A stretch of 64,000 bases of DNA from NCBI RefSeq assembly GCF_001412535.1, contig NZ_CP011774.1, positions 987,501 through 1,051,500 on the forward strand. The letters are read 5' to 3'. Made by a program: the position numbers and the translations under genes. The DNA comes from Limnohabitans sp. 63ED37-2. GTDB taxonomy: Bacteria; Pseudomonadota; Gammaproteobacteria; Burkholderiales; Burkholderiaceae_C. Below the pieces are notes generated by a model. That model did not search any database, was not told the origin of the DNA, and saw only the letters and a program-made list of their open reading frames with translations. Of this stretch, positions 53,259 to 61,683 are shown in pieces; position 1 is the first letter of the stretch; the number at the start of each line of letters is the position of its first letter.

Positions 53259-54121
53259 CAAGAGCCTCGCATGCCGTCAAAGACTTCAGAGAAACTCGGT
53301 TGACTGTGGTGCGCAATACAGGCTCTGGCCGACTCAATGACGAGGGGCTGAGGATGGCCTTTGAGGTTACACACAATCATTTCGCGGATCACATCGAAGG
53401 CCTGTGCGTCTTCGTTGATGATTTGGGTCAGACGTCCGGCAAAGGGCTCGAACATGCCGTAAGCCAAAAACACGCCCATCAAGGTGCCCACGAGCGCCGC
53501 ACCAATCAGACCCCCCAGAACGGGCGGCGGCTGGTCGATTGCGCCCATGGTTTTGACCACACCCAACACGCAAGCCACGATACCCAGGGCCGGCAATCCG
53601 CCTGCAATACCGGCAAGCGCTGCAGGGGCCAACAAGGCTTCATGGTGGTGAACTTTGATGGCTTTTTTCATCAAGTCGTCCAGAGCGTCCGCATCCAGAT
53701 TGCCTTGAGAGATGACCATGAGGCGCAAGGGGTCGCAGATCATTTGAACGATGGAATGGTCTTTGGCCAGTTTCGGAAACTCTCCAAAAATGGGGCTGGA
53801 GTCGGGGTTCTCGACATGCGATTCGAGGGCCACGACGCCTTCTTTTTTCATGACGGTTTGGAGCTTGCCAATCAAGAGCATGAGGGCCAGGTAATCTGCC
53901 TGATGCCACTTGGGTCCCTTGATACATTGGCCGATACCGCCCATGGCGGCCTTGAACACAGGAAAGCTGTTGGCAATCAAAGAGGCGCCAATGGCCGAGC
54001 CCCCGATGATGATGAACTCAAAAGGTGCGGCCTTGATGATGGGCGCCATTTTTCCGCCAGCCAGGATGTATCCGCCAAACACAGCACCGAAAACAACCGC
54101 TAAACCGATAAAGAAAAACAT
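53258..54121 (-). CDS. motA: Flagellar stator protein MotA
   Basis: This 287-residue protein has four membrane helices, with LAVVFGAVFGGYILAGG at the N-terminus and ALLAPAALAGIAGGLPALGIVACVLGVVKTMGAIDQPPPVLGGLIGAALVGTLMGVFLAYG containing the conserved prolines of helices 3 and 4. It has a large cytoplasmic loop with charged residues for FliG contact. It forms the ion channel with MotB. It is coupled to motB through a TGATG junction. Confidence 0.95.
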   Translation of the reverse strand: MFFFIGLAVVFGAVFGGYILAGGKMAPIIKAAPFEFIIIGGSAIGASLIANSFPVFKAAMGGIGQCIKGPKWHQADYLALMLLIGKLQTVMKKEGVVALESHVENPDSSPIFGEFPKLAKDHSIVQMICDPLRLMVISQGNLDADALDDLMKKAIKVHHHEALLAPAALAGIAGGLPALGIVACVLGVVKTMGAIDQPPPVLGGLIGAALVGTLMGVFLAYGMFEPFAGRLTQIINEDAQAFDVIREMIVCNLKGHPQPLVIESARACIAHHSQPSFSEVFDGMRGS

Positions 54122-54135
54122 GGTGGCCCTTTAAA

Positions 54136-54354
54136 TCAAACAATGCACCAAAAACCGATGCACCAACCCAACGTCCATTGGAAAAGAAAATCCAGCAAGT
54201 TGCCCAGCAAGATGACCGGCAAGCCCAGGTACACAGCCCCCCAAAACCATCCCGCCCCGGTCAGGCGGGCCTTGGGAATGTCGTGACCCAAGATGGTTTG
54301 AGCTGACCGGTGGGGCAAGTTTCTTTTGCCTTGATCGCTGTTGTTCATCGACAT
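54136..54354 (-). CDS. Small membrane protein upstream of motA
   Basis: This is an open frame of 72 residues beginning MSMNNSDQGKRNLPHRSAQ and ending in one or two hydrophobic segments (GWFWGAVYLGLPVILLGNLLDFLFQWTLGWCIGFWCIV). The stop is 14 bp before motA on the same strand, so it may be the first gene of the mot operon. I know no family for it. The Trp-rich hydrophobic composition suggests a real membrane peptide rather than a chance frame. Confidence 0.5.
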   Translation of the reverse strand: MSMNNSDQGKRNLPHRSAQTILGHDIPKARLTGAGWFWGAVYLGLPVILLGNLLDFLFQWTLGWCIGFWCIV

Positions 54355-54403
54355 CAGTGGGCCAATCTTGAGTGGATTTGCAGATATTGCTTATTATGAC
54401 AAT

Positions 54404-55324
54404 ATGAACGTTGTTTGGAATCCCGTCGACCCTGGCCTTTGGCCCTCTTTTCACGCCAGCGGCCGGGGCGCCATGCAACAGGCTTGGGCTTATGGTGAGG
54501 CTTTGAAGGCCATGGATGTGGTCATTCACCGTGCCATGGTCTGGGAAGGAGAGCGCTTGGTGGCGGTGGCCCAGTTCATGTGTCGGCGTGTGTTGGGCTA
54601 TTTGTCGGTGGCCTCGTGCACCCGAGGTCCCGTGTGGGCGTCCGATGTGGGGACCGATGAACGCCAACAGGTGTACGTTCTGTTGCGCCGGTCTTTGCCG
54701 ATTGCACGCTTGAAGGTGGTGCTGTTTTCCCCGGACCTGGCCTTGGATGAGGCGCAGGAACTCAAAGGGCTCGTGCGGGTGATGAGCGGTTACTCCACCG
54801 TGTTGTTGGACCTGACAAAACCATTGCCAACGCTCAAGGCCGCATTGGATGGCAAATGGCGAAACCGATTGGTCAAGGTCTTGGGCCACGAGAAGATCCG
54901 TTTTCATGTTCAGCCGAGTCGCAAAAAATGTGACTGGTTGCTGGGCAAAGAGGTCGATCAGCGCGAAGCCAAGAAGTTCCATGGTTTGCCGGTTGAATTT
55001 GTCAGCCACTACATCCATGCCACGGCTGATCCTGCCCAGGCCTTTGCCGTGGCGTATGCCGAGCTTGGTAAAAACACCATCGCAGCCATGTTGTTTCTGG
55101 TGCATGGGCGTGTCGCCAGTTACCATATGGGTTGGGCCGACGCCGAAGGTCGCCAGCTCAATGCGCACAATGCCCTGTTGTGGCAAGCCATGGCGTATTT
55201 CCAGGACCATCAGATCGAGGTGCTGGACTTGGGCGGTGTGAACACACACGACTTGCCGGGTATTTCGCGATTCAAGCTGGGCACCGGAGGCGAGGTTCTC
55301 ACTCTGGCTGGAACTTATTTTTGA
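54404..55324 (+). CDS. FemAB/GNAT-like N-acyltransferase
   Basis: This 306-residue protein has the double-GNAT architecture of FemAB-type enzymes: GEALKAMDVVIHRAMVWEGERLVAVAQFMCRR in the first half, and AMLFLVHGRVASYHMGWADAEGRQLNAHNALLWQAMAYFQDHQIEVLDLGGVN in the second. The latter is the typical substrate-domain end. Such enzymes transfer aminoacyl groups to peptidoglycan precursors or modify exopolysaccharide and other surface amines. It stands alone on the + strand between mot and fli genes, followed 8 bp later by the adhesin-E-like gene. The substrate is unknown. Confidence 0.75.
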   Translation: MNVVWNPVDPGLWPSFHASGRGAMQQAWAYGEALKAMDVVIHRAMVWEGERLVAVAQFMCRRVLGYLSVASCTRGPVWASDVGTDERQQVYVLLRRSLPIARLKVVLFSPDLALDEAQELKGLVRVMSGYSTVLLDLTKPLPTLKAALDGKWRNRLVKVLGHEKIRFHVQPSRKKCDWLLGKEVDQREAKKFHGLPVEFVSHYIHATADPAQAFAVAYAELGKNTIAAMLFLVHGRVASYHMGWADAEGRQLNAHNALLWQAMAYFQDHQIEVLDLGGVNTHDLPGISRFKLGTGGEVLTLAGTYF

Positions 55325-55332
55325 GACGCAAC

Positions 55333-55743
55333 ATGACACTGTCAGGTTTTTCTGTGCGCACCGTCATCACCAAGGGTGCGCTGTGTCTGGTGTGGGCCGC
55401 AGGCATGTTGCCCGCACTGGCCCATGCTTGGACCCGAATGGGCGAAACGCCAGAGGTCACTTTGTATGTGGACCGACAGTCCATCGAGAAAGAAGACAAC
55501 ATCCGCCGTGTCTGGGAGCTGCAGGACTTGAAGGTGGCCGATGCCGACGGCGTGATGTCGCGGCGTTACCTCAATGAGTACGACTGCCAATACAAAATGC
55601 ACCGCTTGAGCAAAGTGACCAGCCATGCCGGACCCAAGTTGACCGGGAAAAAGCTTTTCACCGTCAATGAAACGGGCTACTGGCGAAAAATTCCACCTAA
55701 CGGGATTTTTGTGCTGACCTACGTGGCGGTTTGTATCCAGTGA
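55333..55743 (+). CDS. Secreted surface-adhesin-E-like protein
   Basis: This 136-residue protein has a signal peptide (about 1-32, ending ALAHA). A small beta domain follows: WTRMGETPEVTLYVDRQSIEKEDNIRRVWELQDLKV, then ADGVMSRRYLNEYDCQYKMHRL. The pattern of a Tyr-Val-Asp strand, an R..W.L.D strand and a single Cys region matches the surface-adhesin protein E family. It is co-transcribed with the FemAB-like gene. The role is unknown. Confidence 0.72.
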   Translation: MTLSGFSVRTVITKGALCLVWAAGMLPALAHAWTRMGETPEVTLYVDRQSIEKEDNIRRVWELQDLKVADADGVMSRRYLNEYDCQYKMHRLSKVTSHAGPKLTGKKLFTVNETGYWRKIPPNGIFVLTYVAVCIQ

Positions 55744-55767
55744 CGCGGCAACATGGCCGCCATGATC

Positions 55768-55783
55768 CGCCCCGTATGGGGCG
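55768..55783. terminator. Convergent GC hairpin after the adhesin-E-like gene
   Basis: CGCCCC-GTAT-GGGGCG is a perfect 6-bp stem between convergent stop codons at 55743 and 55834. There is no T-run. Confidence 0.45.
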
Positions 55784-55833
55784 ATTCAGAGGGTTGATTT
55801 CTGGATGGATCATCAGCCCTCCAAGGGCCGAGC

Positions 55834-56802
55834 TCAGGGCTTTGCTGCAGGGGCTGGAGCAGGGGTGATCGCATTGCCTTGACTTGTGCTGGCATTGCCT
55901 TCGGCTGGTTTGGGCGGCGCAACGCGCGGAAACTGAACGGCGCGCTCACGGTTGGTGCTGGCGTTGTTCTTTTGCAAGGTTTCCAGGTAACGCTCTTTTT
56001 GCAGGGTGACCAGGGCCTCCACATCGCGCTTGAGACCGTCCACATTGCCCACGGACGATTTGAGGGACTTCACCTCGTTGCCCAAGGACTGGACCGCATT
56101 GGCTTGGCTTTGCAATTTGGCGTTGATGCCCTGAACCTGTTTCATCACCGAGTCACTGCTGGCCGCCACCTGTTTGGCCGTTTCGCCAGGCACTTTTTGC
56201 ACCAGGCTTTCGGATTGTTTGAGTGAAGCCTCGATGCGGCCCTCAATCTCTCCTTGGGACTTGGTCAGTGCCATTTGCTGAGCAGCCAATTCCTTGACTG
56301 TTTGGTTGACGCCTTCGAGCGACTCCATGCCGACATTGAGTTCCACCACACGCTTGCCAACGGCCAACATCATGGTGTCCAGTTGGTTGATCCGGCTGAC
56401 CAGACGCACGCCCATGATCAAAAAGAAAATCAGGCACAGGATCATCACACTGCCGGAAATGATCAGCAGCAAACGGGCTTTTTTGTGGCCATCTTCGGTG
56501 AGTTCCTTGAACTCGGTGGTGGTCTTGCGCAAGTGGCTGCTGGCGGAAGCGGCAGATTCTGCAGACTTGGTGGCCAAGTCGGCGGAGTCGAGCACGATCT
56601 GGGCCAAAGACTGGTATTGCTGGTAAGCACGCTGGTCCACTGACATGCCCGTATGGGCCGGTGTGGAAGGGGCACTGTTGGGCGCAGTTGCCTTGGCAGT
56701 CTGTTCGGCAGCAGGTGCTTCAAGCGTTGGGGCCGTTGAATCGTCCGGGTCAACAGCGGTGTTTTCCACCGGAGCATCAGGGGTAAAGGTGTTCTCGCTC
56801 AT
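55834..56802 (-). CDS. Flagellar-operon unknown C: membrane-anchored coiled-coil protein
   Basis: This 322-residue protein has a Pro/Ala/Thr-rich cytoplasmic N-terminus (1-50) and a short helical stretch. One membrane helix lies at about 111-134 (LLLIISGSVMILCLIFFLIM). A long predicted coiled coil follows (about 136-275, with LESLEG, LKSLKSSVGNVDGLKRDVEAL) before a Pro-rich tail. The layout resembles chemoreceptor-like or tethering proteins but no known domain is evident. It is last of three genes joined to flhB by 4-bp overlaps, so it is part of the fli operon. The function is unknown. Confidence 0.72.
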   Translation of the reverse strand: MSENTFTPDAPVENTAVDPDDSTAPTLEAPAAEQTAKATAPNSAPSTPAHTGMSVDQRAYQQYQSLAQIVLDSADLATKSAESAASASSHLRKTTTEFKELTEDGHKKARLLLIISGSVMILCLIFFLIMGVRLVSRINQLDTMMLAVGKRVVELNVGMESLEGVNQTVKELAAQQMALTKSQGEIEGRIEASLKQSESLVQKVPGETAKQVAASSDSVMKQVQGINAKLQSQANAVQSLGNEVKSLKSSVGNVDGLKRDVEALVTLQKERYLETLQKNNASTNRERAVQFPRVAPPKPAEGNASTSQGNAITPAPAPAAKP

Positions 56803-57302
56803 GGTTTTCTTCCTCGGGCTTGAAAGGGTGACTGCAATCTTTGAAGTTGTTCTTCCAGCAGTGCGTTACGGGCTTTGAGTTGGCTCATGCGGGTTTTGAT
56901 GGGGCTGTCTTTTTCCCAAATGGCCGCCTCATCGATGGGCATGGGCAAAACACGGGGAGCCGTGACAGGTGCGATGGACGCCACCCCTTGTGCGGGTGCG
57001 ATGGTGTCTGGTGTTTTCGGCTTGGCTCGGGCTTTGGCCCTTGCTCTGGCTGGGGCTGGGGCTGGGGCTGGGGCTTTGGCTTTCGCTCGGGGCTTGACCG
57101 CCACTTTGGCAGGCGCTGGCTTGTCTTGGGTCGTTTTGACTTTGGGGCTGACCGATTTTTGGGCAACTGGAGGCGGCGGCACCTCGACAGGCACCGGCAC
57201 AGAAGCCGCTTCTTTTTTCACTTTGCGGGCGGCCACCTTCGAGCCCTCGGGCATCTGGACGGCATGCGGCGCTTCGTTTCGCAAAATCGTGCCTTTTTTC
57301 AT
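56799..57302 (-). CDS. Flagellar-operon unknown B: Lys/Ala/Pro-rich protein
   Basis: This 167-residue, strongly basic, low-complexity protein includes an Ala-Pro run and an Ala-Arg/Lys run in the middle (about 70-100). It has a short conserved-looking C-terminus (IKTRMSQLKARNALLEEQLQRLQ) that is predicted coiled coil. No membrane segment or signal is seen. The Ala-Pro run is encoded by a 6-bp tandem repeat. It overlaps both neighbours by 4 bp. The C-terminal coil may pair with the coil of the next protein; this is a guess. Confidence 0.65.
   Translation of the reverse strand: MKKGTILRNEAPHAVQMPEGSKVAARKVKKEAASVPVPVEVPPPPVAQKSVSPKVKTTQDKPAPAKVAVKPRAKAKAPAPAPAPARARAKARAKPKTPDTIAPAQGVASIAPVTAPRVLPMPIDEAAIWEKDSPIKTRMSQLKARNALLEEQLQRLQSPFQARGRKP
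57050..57085. repeat. Hexanucleotide tandem repeat inside gene B
   Basis: TGGGGC repeats about five times in tandem on the + strand. It encodes Ala-Pro repeats on the minus strand. Because the unit is 6 bp, slippage would alter length without shifting frame. Confidence 0.7.
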
Positions 57303-58705
57303 CGCGGTGTGTCCTGGTTAGAGGTGGGCGCCTTGAGTTGATCCAGCAAATTGCGGGTCGAGCGCACCCAAGTGCCTTGAGGCAGTCCTGGGCGTTTGGC
57401 GGCATCGTAGGCTTGGGTGACCGGGCTGTAAGGGCCCGAGACGATCACGAAATGCGCCAGTTTTTCGCCGGGCCGGTAAGCGGCCACAATTCGGCTGTTT
57501 TTGAGCTCCGGAAACTTGCGCAGAATGTCCAAGCCCTTTTCGTACGTGGTGGAGGTGCCGTACTGGATCAGGAAACTGTTGGGGTCCATGGCCCGAACCC
57601 AGGCTTGTGCTTGCATGGCCGCATCGGGTGCTTCAATGCTGGGCTCTGTCCGTGTTTGAGCCTGCGGTGCAGGTGGCGCCGCTGGGGACAGGGCGTCGGC
57701 CTTGGGCGCATTGTTTTCAGGGGCTGTAGGCGCAGATGCTGCGGGACTGGGCAATGCCACAGGGGGAAGAGGCAAAGCCTGGGCTTTGGGCGGAGGGGGG
57801 GGCTTTTGGAGCGACATCAGACCAAAAGCCTCTGGCTGCAACCACAGCATGAACAAGGTGGAGGCGATCAAGGCCGCCACGATGGCCAGGGACAGTTTGG
57901 CATGTTGGCGGACCCAGTTGGGTGATTTGCCCAAGGATTGCAAGCGGGTGCGCAGGTTTTTCAGGCTGTTTGCACCGTGCTGTTGAAAGGTGTGAAGTCG
58001 CTGGACCGCTGTCGAAGGAGCAGGGGCTTTTGGGGCGAGGGGCGTGTTGGCGGCGGCTGCGGCGTTTGGGCTCACAGCTGATGCCGAGAAAGCCGCGGCG
58101 GCCAGTGGTTTGCGCTGGATGCGTTGCAAAAGCTGATGCACCGCTGTGAAGTGACCGCTGTGTTGGGCCTGCTCCAAGGCGGCCTGGGCTTGTTCGTCGG
58201 TGGGAGCTTCAATGTCCCAGCGCAAAATTTTCCGACCAAATGCGGGCAAAGGAATTTTGGACGCTTCATGACCGGACATCAACAAAATGGCGCGGATATT
58301 GGCACCAGGAAAATTCTGAATCAGCCGCGCCAGCAACTGGATTTCTGACTCAGGCAGTTTCTGTGCGTCGTGAACAACCCAGATCTGTGTGTGTTCGGCA
58401 GCAGCAGGGACTTTGGTGGCTTGCTGAACAGATTGCTTGGCCAAGACTTCGTTGAACCTGCCCAACAAGGAGTCGGTGTTGGCCGGGAAATACACCTCAA
58501 TGCTGTGCTCGGGCGCTTGCTGTCTCAGACGCTGAAGCAACAAGCCGGTGTAATGGTCCAGCAAAGCTTCGAAGGGGCAGAACAGGGCCAAGTTCAGGCC
58601 TTCGCGTGCGATCGCGTTCGCGCAACCTTCGATGCGCATGCGGTCTGCTGCGCGAAAAACAAAATCGCTCACGGCGGGTTGACCTGTTGGAATGGGGATG
58701 TTCAT
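57299..58705 (-). CDS. Flagellar-operon unknown A: AAA-like domain, membrane helix and SPOR-like C-terminus
   Basis: This 468-residue protein has a three-part layout. Residues about 20-190 resemble an AAA/ExeA-like ATPase core, but the P-loop position reads CPFEALLD and Walker B is only VVHDAQ, so ATP binding is unlikely. A Pro/Ala linker and membrane helix follow (270-289). Residues 375-455 resemble a SPOR peptidoglycan-binding domain (FLIQYGTSTTYEKGLDIL, then VSGPYS, ARKRPGLP-like). DamX and GspA-type proteins share such a plan. It starts inside the flhB stop (ATGA). It may anchor the flagellar base or motor to the septal or polar wall; that is inference. Confidence 0.75.
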   Translation of the reverse strand: MNIPIPTGQPAVSDFVFRAADRMRIEGCANAIAREGLNLALFCPFEALLDHYTGLLLQRLRQQAPEHSIEVYFPANTDSLLGRFNEVLAKQSVQQATKVPAAAEHTQIWVVHDAQKLPESEIQLLARLIQNFPGANIRAILLMSGHEASKIPLPAFGRKILRWDIEAPTDEQAQAALEQAQHSGHFTAVHQLLQRIQRKPLAAAAFSASAVSPNAAAAANTPLAPKAPAPSTAVQRLHTFQQHGANSLKNLRTRLQSLGKSPNWVRQHAKLSLAIVAALIASTLFMLWLQPEAFGLMSLQKPPPPPKAQALPLPPVALPSPAASAPTAPENNAPKADALSPAAPPAPQAQTRTEPSIEAPDAAMQAQAWVRAMDPNSFLIQYGTSTTYEKGLDILRKFPELKNSRIVAAYRPGEKLAHFVIVSGPYSPVTQAYDAAKRPGLPQGTWVRSTRNLLDQLKAPTSNQDTPR

Positions 58706-59865
58706 GCGGCTGCGCCCTCTTCTTTAAGCCGCGAGCCATCGGGGTTGAAAAGCATGGTTTTGGGGACCTTGACTCGGGGCTTGGCTTGGGCCGGTTGCAT
58801 CGGGGATGCGGCTTCAAGACTGAAAACATAAGCGATGACTTGCGCCACGGCGTGGTACAGGTCTTCGGGCACTTGTTGCTCCACTTCGGTGGTGAAGTAA
58901 ATCGCACGGGCCAGAGGCGGGGCTTCAAACAAGTGCACGCCATGCGCTTTGGCTTCTTCCCGGATGAGCTTGGCCATGTGGTCGCTGCCTTTGGCGACCA
59001 TGATGGGTGCGCCGTCACCGGTGGGGTCGTATTCCAGCGCCACGGCGAAATGCTCGGGGTTGGTGATCACCACGTCGGCATCTTTGACCCGTTGCATCAT
59101 CCGAGAGTTGGCCATTTCGCGTTGGCGTCTGCGGATTTGCGCCTTGACGTCGGGGCTACCTTCCATTTGTTTGTATTCGTCCTTGACCTCTTGTTTGGTC
59201 ATGCGCATCTTTTTGGTGAAGGCGTACTTTTGGTAGGGGACATCGATCATCGCGATCACGGCCAGACTCAGAGCCACCCACAGGGCCGACTGCAAGATCA
59301 TGCTGCCAGCAGCACTGAGCGCAGGCTCGAGTCCCATTTGCCCGATTTTGACCAGCGAGTCCATGTTGTTCATCAGCGACCACCACAGGACGGTGGCGAC
59401 CAGTGCGAATTTGAGCAAGGCCTTGCCCAGTTCGATCAAGGCATTGACACCAAAGATGCGCTGCAGACCACTGACCAGGCTGAGCTTGGAGGCTTTGGGG
59501 CTGACAGCTTGGAGGGAAAACAGGTAGCCGCCAGTTGCCCCTGAAGCAATGATGGCGGCGACAAAGGTGAAGGCAATGATGGGCATCACCACCACCATTG
59601 CAGAGATCAGCTGATCGGCAAACTGGCTGGGCAGCAACAAAGGTTTTTCGATGGTGGCCCGGTCAAAAACAAAACCTTTGGAAAAAATAACAGACAGACG
59701 CTGCACCAACCAGCCACCGCTCATCATCAAGATGACAAAAGCCCCAATGACCATGACTGCGGCGGGCAGCTCGATGGAGCGGGCCACTTGACCGTCTTCA
59801 CGCGCTTTGCCAAGCTTCCTGGCCGTCGGCTCTTCGGTTTTGTCCTGATCGCTGCCCTCAGACAT
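58702..59865 (-). CDS. flhB: Flagellar export switch protein FlhB
   Basis: This 387-residue protein has the FlhB start (DQDKTEEPTARKLGKAREDGQVARS), four membrane helices and a C-terminal cytoplasmic domain. The autocleavage motif reads NPEH in VVITNPEHFAVALEYD instead of NPTH; Asn, Pro and His are kept. FlhB controls the order of export of hook and filament proteins. It overlaps fliR by 8 bp and the downstream unknown gene A by 4 bp. No flhA is present downstream in the window. Confidence 0.95.
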   Translation of the reverse strand: MSEGSDQDKTEEPTARKLGKAREDGQVARSIELPAAVMVIGAFVILMMSGGWLVQRLSVIFSKGFVFDRATIEKPLLLPSQFADQLISAMVVVMPIIAFTFVAAIIASGATGGYLFSLQAVSPKASKLSLVSGLQRIFGVNALIELGKALLKFALVATVLWWSLMNNMDSLVKIGQMGLEPALSAAGSMILQSALWVALSLAVIAMIDVPYQKYAFTKKMRMTKQEVKDEYKQMEGSPDVKAQIRRRQREMANSRMMQRVKDADVVITNPEHFAVALEYDPTGDGAPIMVAKGSDHMAKLIREEAKAHGVHLFEAPPLARAIYFTTEVEQQVPEDLYHAVAQVIAYVFSLEAASPMQPAQAKPRVKVPKTMLFNPDGSRLKEEGAAA

Positions 59866-60634
59866 TTGGGACCCCCATCACATCACGTACCACTGTAAAG
59901 CCTTGTACCCAAAGCCACTCGATGCGGCTGCCAATGCTTTCCATGGAAATGATCAAAATCAGAAATCCGGCAATGATCATGGCGGGAAAACCTACCGCGA
60001 AAATGTTCAAGCTGGGCGCAGCCCGTGTCACCACACCCAGACCCACGTTGATGAACAGCAGCGAGACCATCACGGGCAATGCCATCAAAACCGCCCCGAG
60101 GAAAACCATGGAGCTCCATTGCAAAACCCGTCCATAGACATTTTGGTTGAGGATGGAGGTGCCAATGGGCAGGCTGTTGAAAGACTCTGCAATCAAGCCC
60201 AGCATGATGGCGTGGCCACCAAAGCCCACAAAAATCAGGGTCGACATGACGATCATGAGTTGCGAGATGACGGGCACGTTGCCCATGTTCGGGTCAATCA
60301 TGTTGGCCATGGACAAACCCATGGCCGCTGAAATGCTCTGTCCACCCACGACCATGGCGGCGACGACGATCTGCAAAATCAGGCCCATGACCGCGCCGAT
60401 CATGATTTGGTTGAACACTTCGACCAGTCCTTGAGCGCTGGATGGATCGAGCACGGGCCAGGTGTGCAGGGGGTAAACCAGCCAGGTCAGAACCAAGGCC
60501 ATGAGGATTCGCAGGCGCAGATTGAAGGCGCTCAAAGAAAAAATGGGCGCAGCGATCATCAGCGCCGAAATGCGCAGCATCGGCCATAAAAAGGTGTAAA
60601 ACCTTTCAACGATGTCGGCGGCCAGCAGGTTCAT
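59858..60634 (-). CDS. fliR: Flagellar export protein FliR
   Basis: This 258-residue protein has about six membrane helices and typical FliR segments (ISALMIAAPIFSLSAFNLRLRILMALVLTWLVYP, then FNQIMIGAVMGLILQIVVAAMVVGGQ). It is a component of the FliPQR export gate in the basal body. It lies 18 bp after fliQ and overlaps flhB by 8 bp. Confidence 0.94.
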   Translation of the reverse strand: MNLLAADIVERFYTFLWPMLRISALMIAAPIFSLSAFNLRLRILMALVLTWLVYPLHTWPVLDPSSAQGLVEVFNQIMIGAVMGLILQIVVAAMVVGGQSISAAMGLSMANMIDPNMGNVPVISQLMIVMSTLIFVGFGGHAIMLGLIAESFNSLPIGTSILNQNVYGRVLQWSSMVFLGAVLMALPVMVSLLFINVGLGVVTRAAPSLNIFAVGFPAMIIAGFLILIISMESIGSRIEWLWVQGFTVVRDVMGVPNV

Positions 60635-60652
60635 GATGAGGCGTTGGTCCGC

Positions 60653-60922
60653 TCAAGTGAACAAAGTGGGAATGCGCTGAAAAATGCTGCGCGTGAAATC
60701 CACCAGCGTCACCAGTTGCCAGCTCCCGAAAGTCAGCAACGCCAATCCCATGACCAGAAGTTTGGGGATGAAACTGAGCGTCGATTCGTTGATGGAGGTG
60801 GCGGCCTGGATGATGCCGATGATCAAGCCCACCGCCAGTGCGACCACCAGCAAGGGGGCGCAAACCAGCATAGAGATCCACAAGGCTTGTCTTCCCAGAT
60901 CGATGACCATGGCGGTGTCCAT
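60653..60922 (-). CDS. fliQ: Flagellar export protein FliQ
   Basis: This 89-residue protein has two membrane helices and the expected pattern VIDLGRQALWISMLVCAPLLVVALAVGLIIGIIQAATSINESTLSFIPKLL. It assembles with FliP and FliR into the export gate. It lies 11 bp after fliP. Confidence 0.95.
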   Translation of the reverse strand: MDTAMVIDLGRQALWISMLVCAPLLVVALAVGLIIGIIQAATSINESTLSFIPKLLVMGLALLTFGSWQLVTLVDFTRSIFQRIPTLFT

Positions 60923-60933
60923 TGTTCTCTCCT

Positions 60934-61683
60934 TCAGGGCATGGCAAAGCTGCCGGCCAAAGAGCCCATGATCAAGCTCCAGCCATCAACCAGTACAAAA
61001 AGCATCAACTTGAACGGCATGGAAATCATCATGGGCGAGAGCATCATCATGCCCATGGACATGAGCACGCTGGCCACGATCAAATCGATCACCACAAAGG
61101 GGATGTAGATCAAGAAACCGATGGTGAAGGCGCTTTTGAGCTCGGATGTCAAAAAGGCTGGCACCAAGGTCATGAAGGGGACATCCTGTGCGCTGGTGAT
61201 GCCTTTGTTGCGGGCGATCTCCATGAACATGGCGATGTCGTCTTCTCGGGTTTGCAGCAACATGAAGGCGCGGATGGGCTTCTCGGCCGCTGCCAAAGCT
61301 TTGTCAAAAGACAGGCCCTGGTTCATATAGGGCAGCAGTGCGGTTTGGTACACCTCGTTGAGCACCGGCGTCATGACAAAGAGTGTCAAAAACAGCGACA
61401 GTCCAACGATCACCATGTTCGGAGGGGTCTGCCCAGTACCCAGAGCTTGGCGCAAGATGGACATGACGATCACGATGCGCACAAAGGCCGTCATCATGAG
61501 GAGCAGAGAGGGCAAGACCGACAGCGTGGTCATCAAGGCCAACAACTGCAGCGTCAGGCTGTATTGGGTGCCTTTGCCCGTGTTGGTGGCGGTGACGGCG
61601 GGCATGTCTGGCGCGGCTTGCGCCAGCACCGGCAACAAGCCCAGCAACAAGGTCAGGATCAACCCGATAGGGATGCGTTTCAT
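60934..61683 (-). CDS. fliP: Flagellar export protein FliP
   Basis: This 249-residue protein has a cleavable signal (MKRIPIGLILTLLLGLLPVLAQA) and four helices. LLLMMTAFVRIVIVMSILRQALGTGQTPPNMV and FMTLVPAFLTSELKSAFTIGFLIYIPFVVIDLIVASVLMSMGMMMLSPMMISMPFKLMLFVLVDGW are highly conserved FliP segments. It overlaps fliO by 4 bp. Confidence 0.97.
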   Translation of the reverse strand: MKRIPIGLILTLLLGLLPVLAQAAPDMPAVTATNTGKGTQYSLTLQLLALMTTLSVLPSLLLMMTAFVRIVIVMSILRQALGTGQTPPNMVIVGLSLFLTLFVMTPVLNEVYQTALLPYMNQGLSFDKALAAAEKPIRAFMLLQTREDDIAMFMEIARNKGITSAQDVPFMTLVPAFLTSELKSAFTIGFLIYIPFVVIDLIVASVLMSMGMMMLSPMMISMPFKLMLFVLVDGWSLIMGSLAGSFAMP

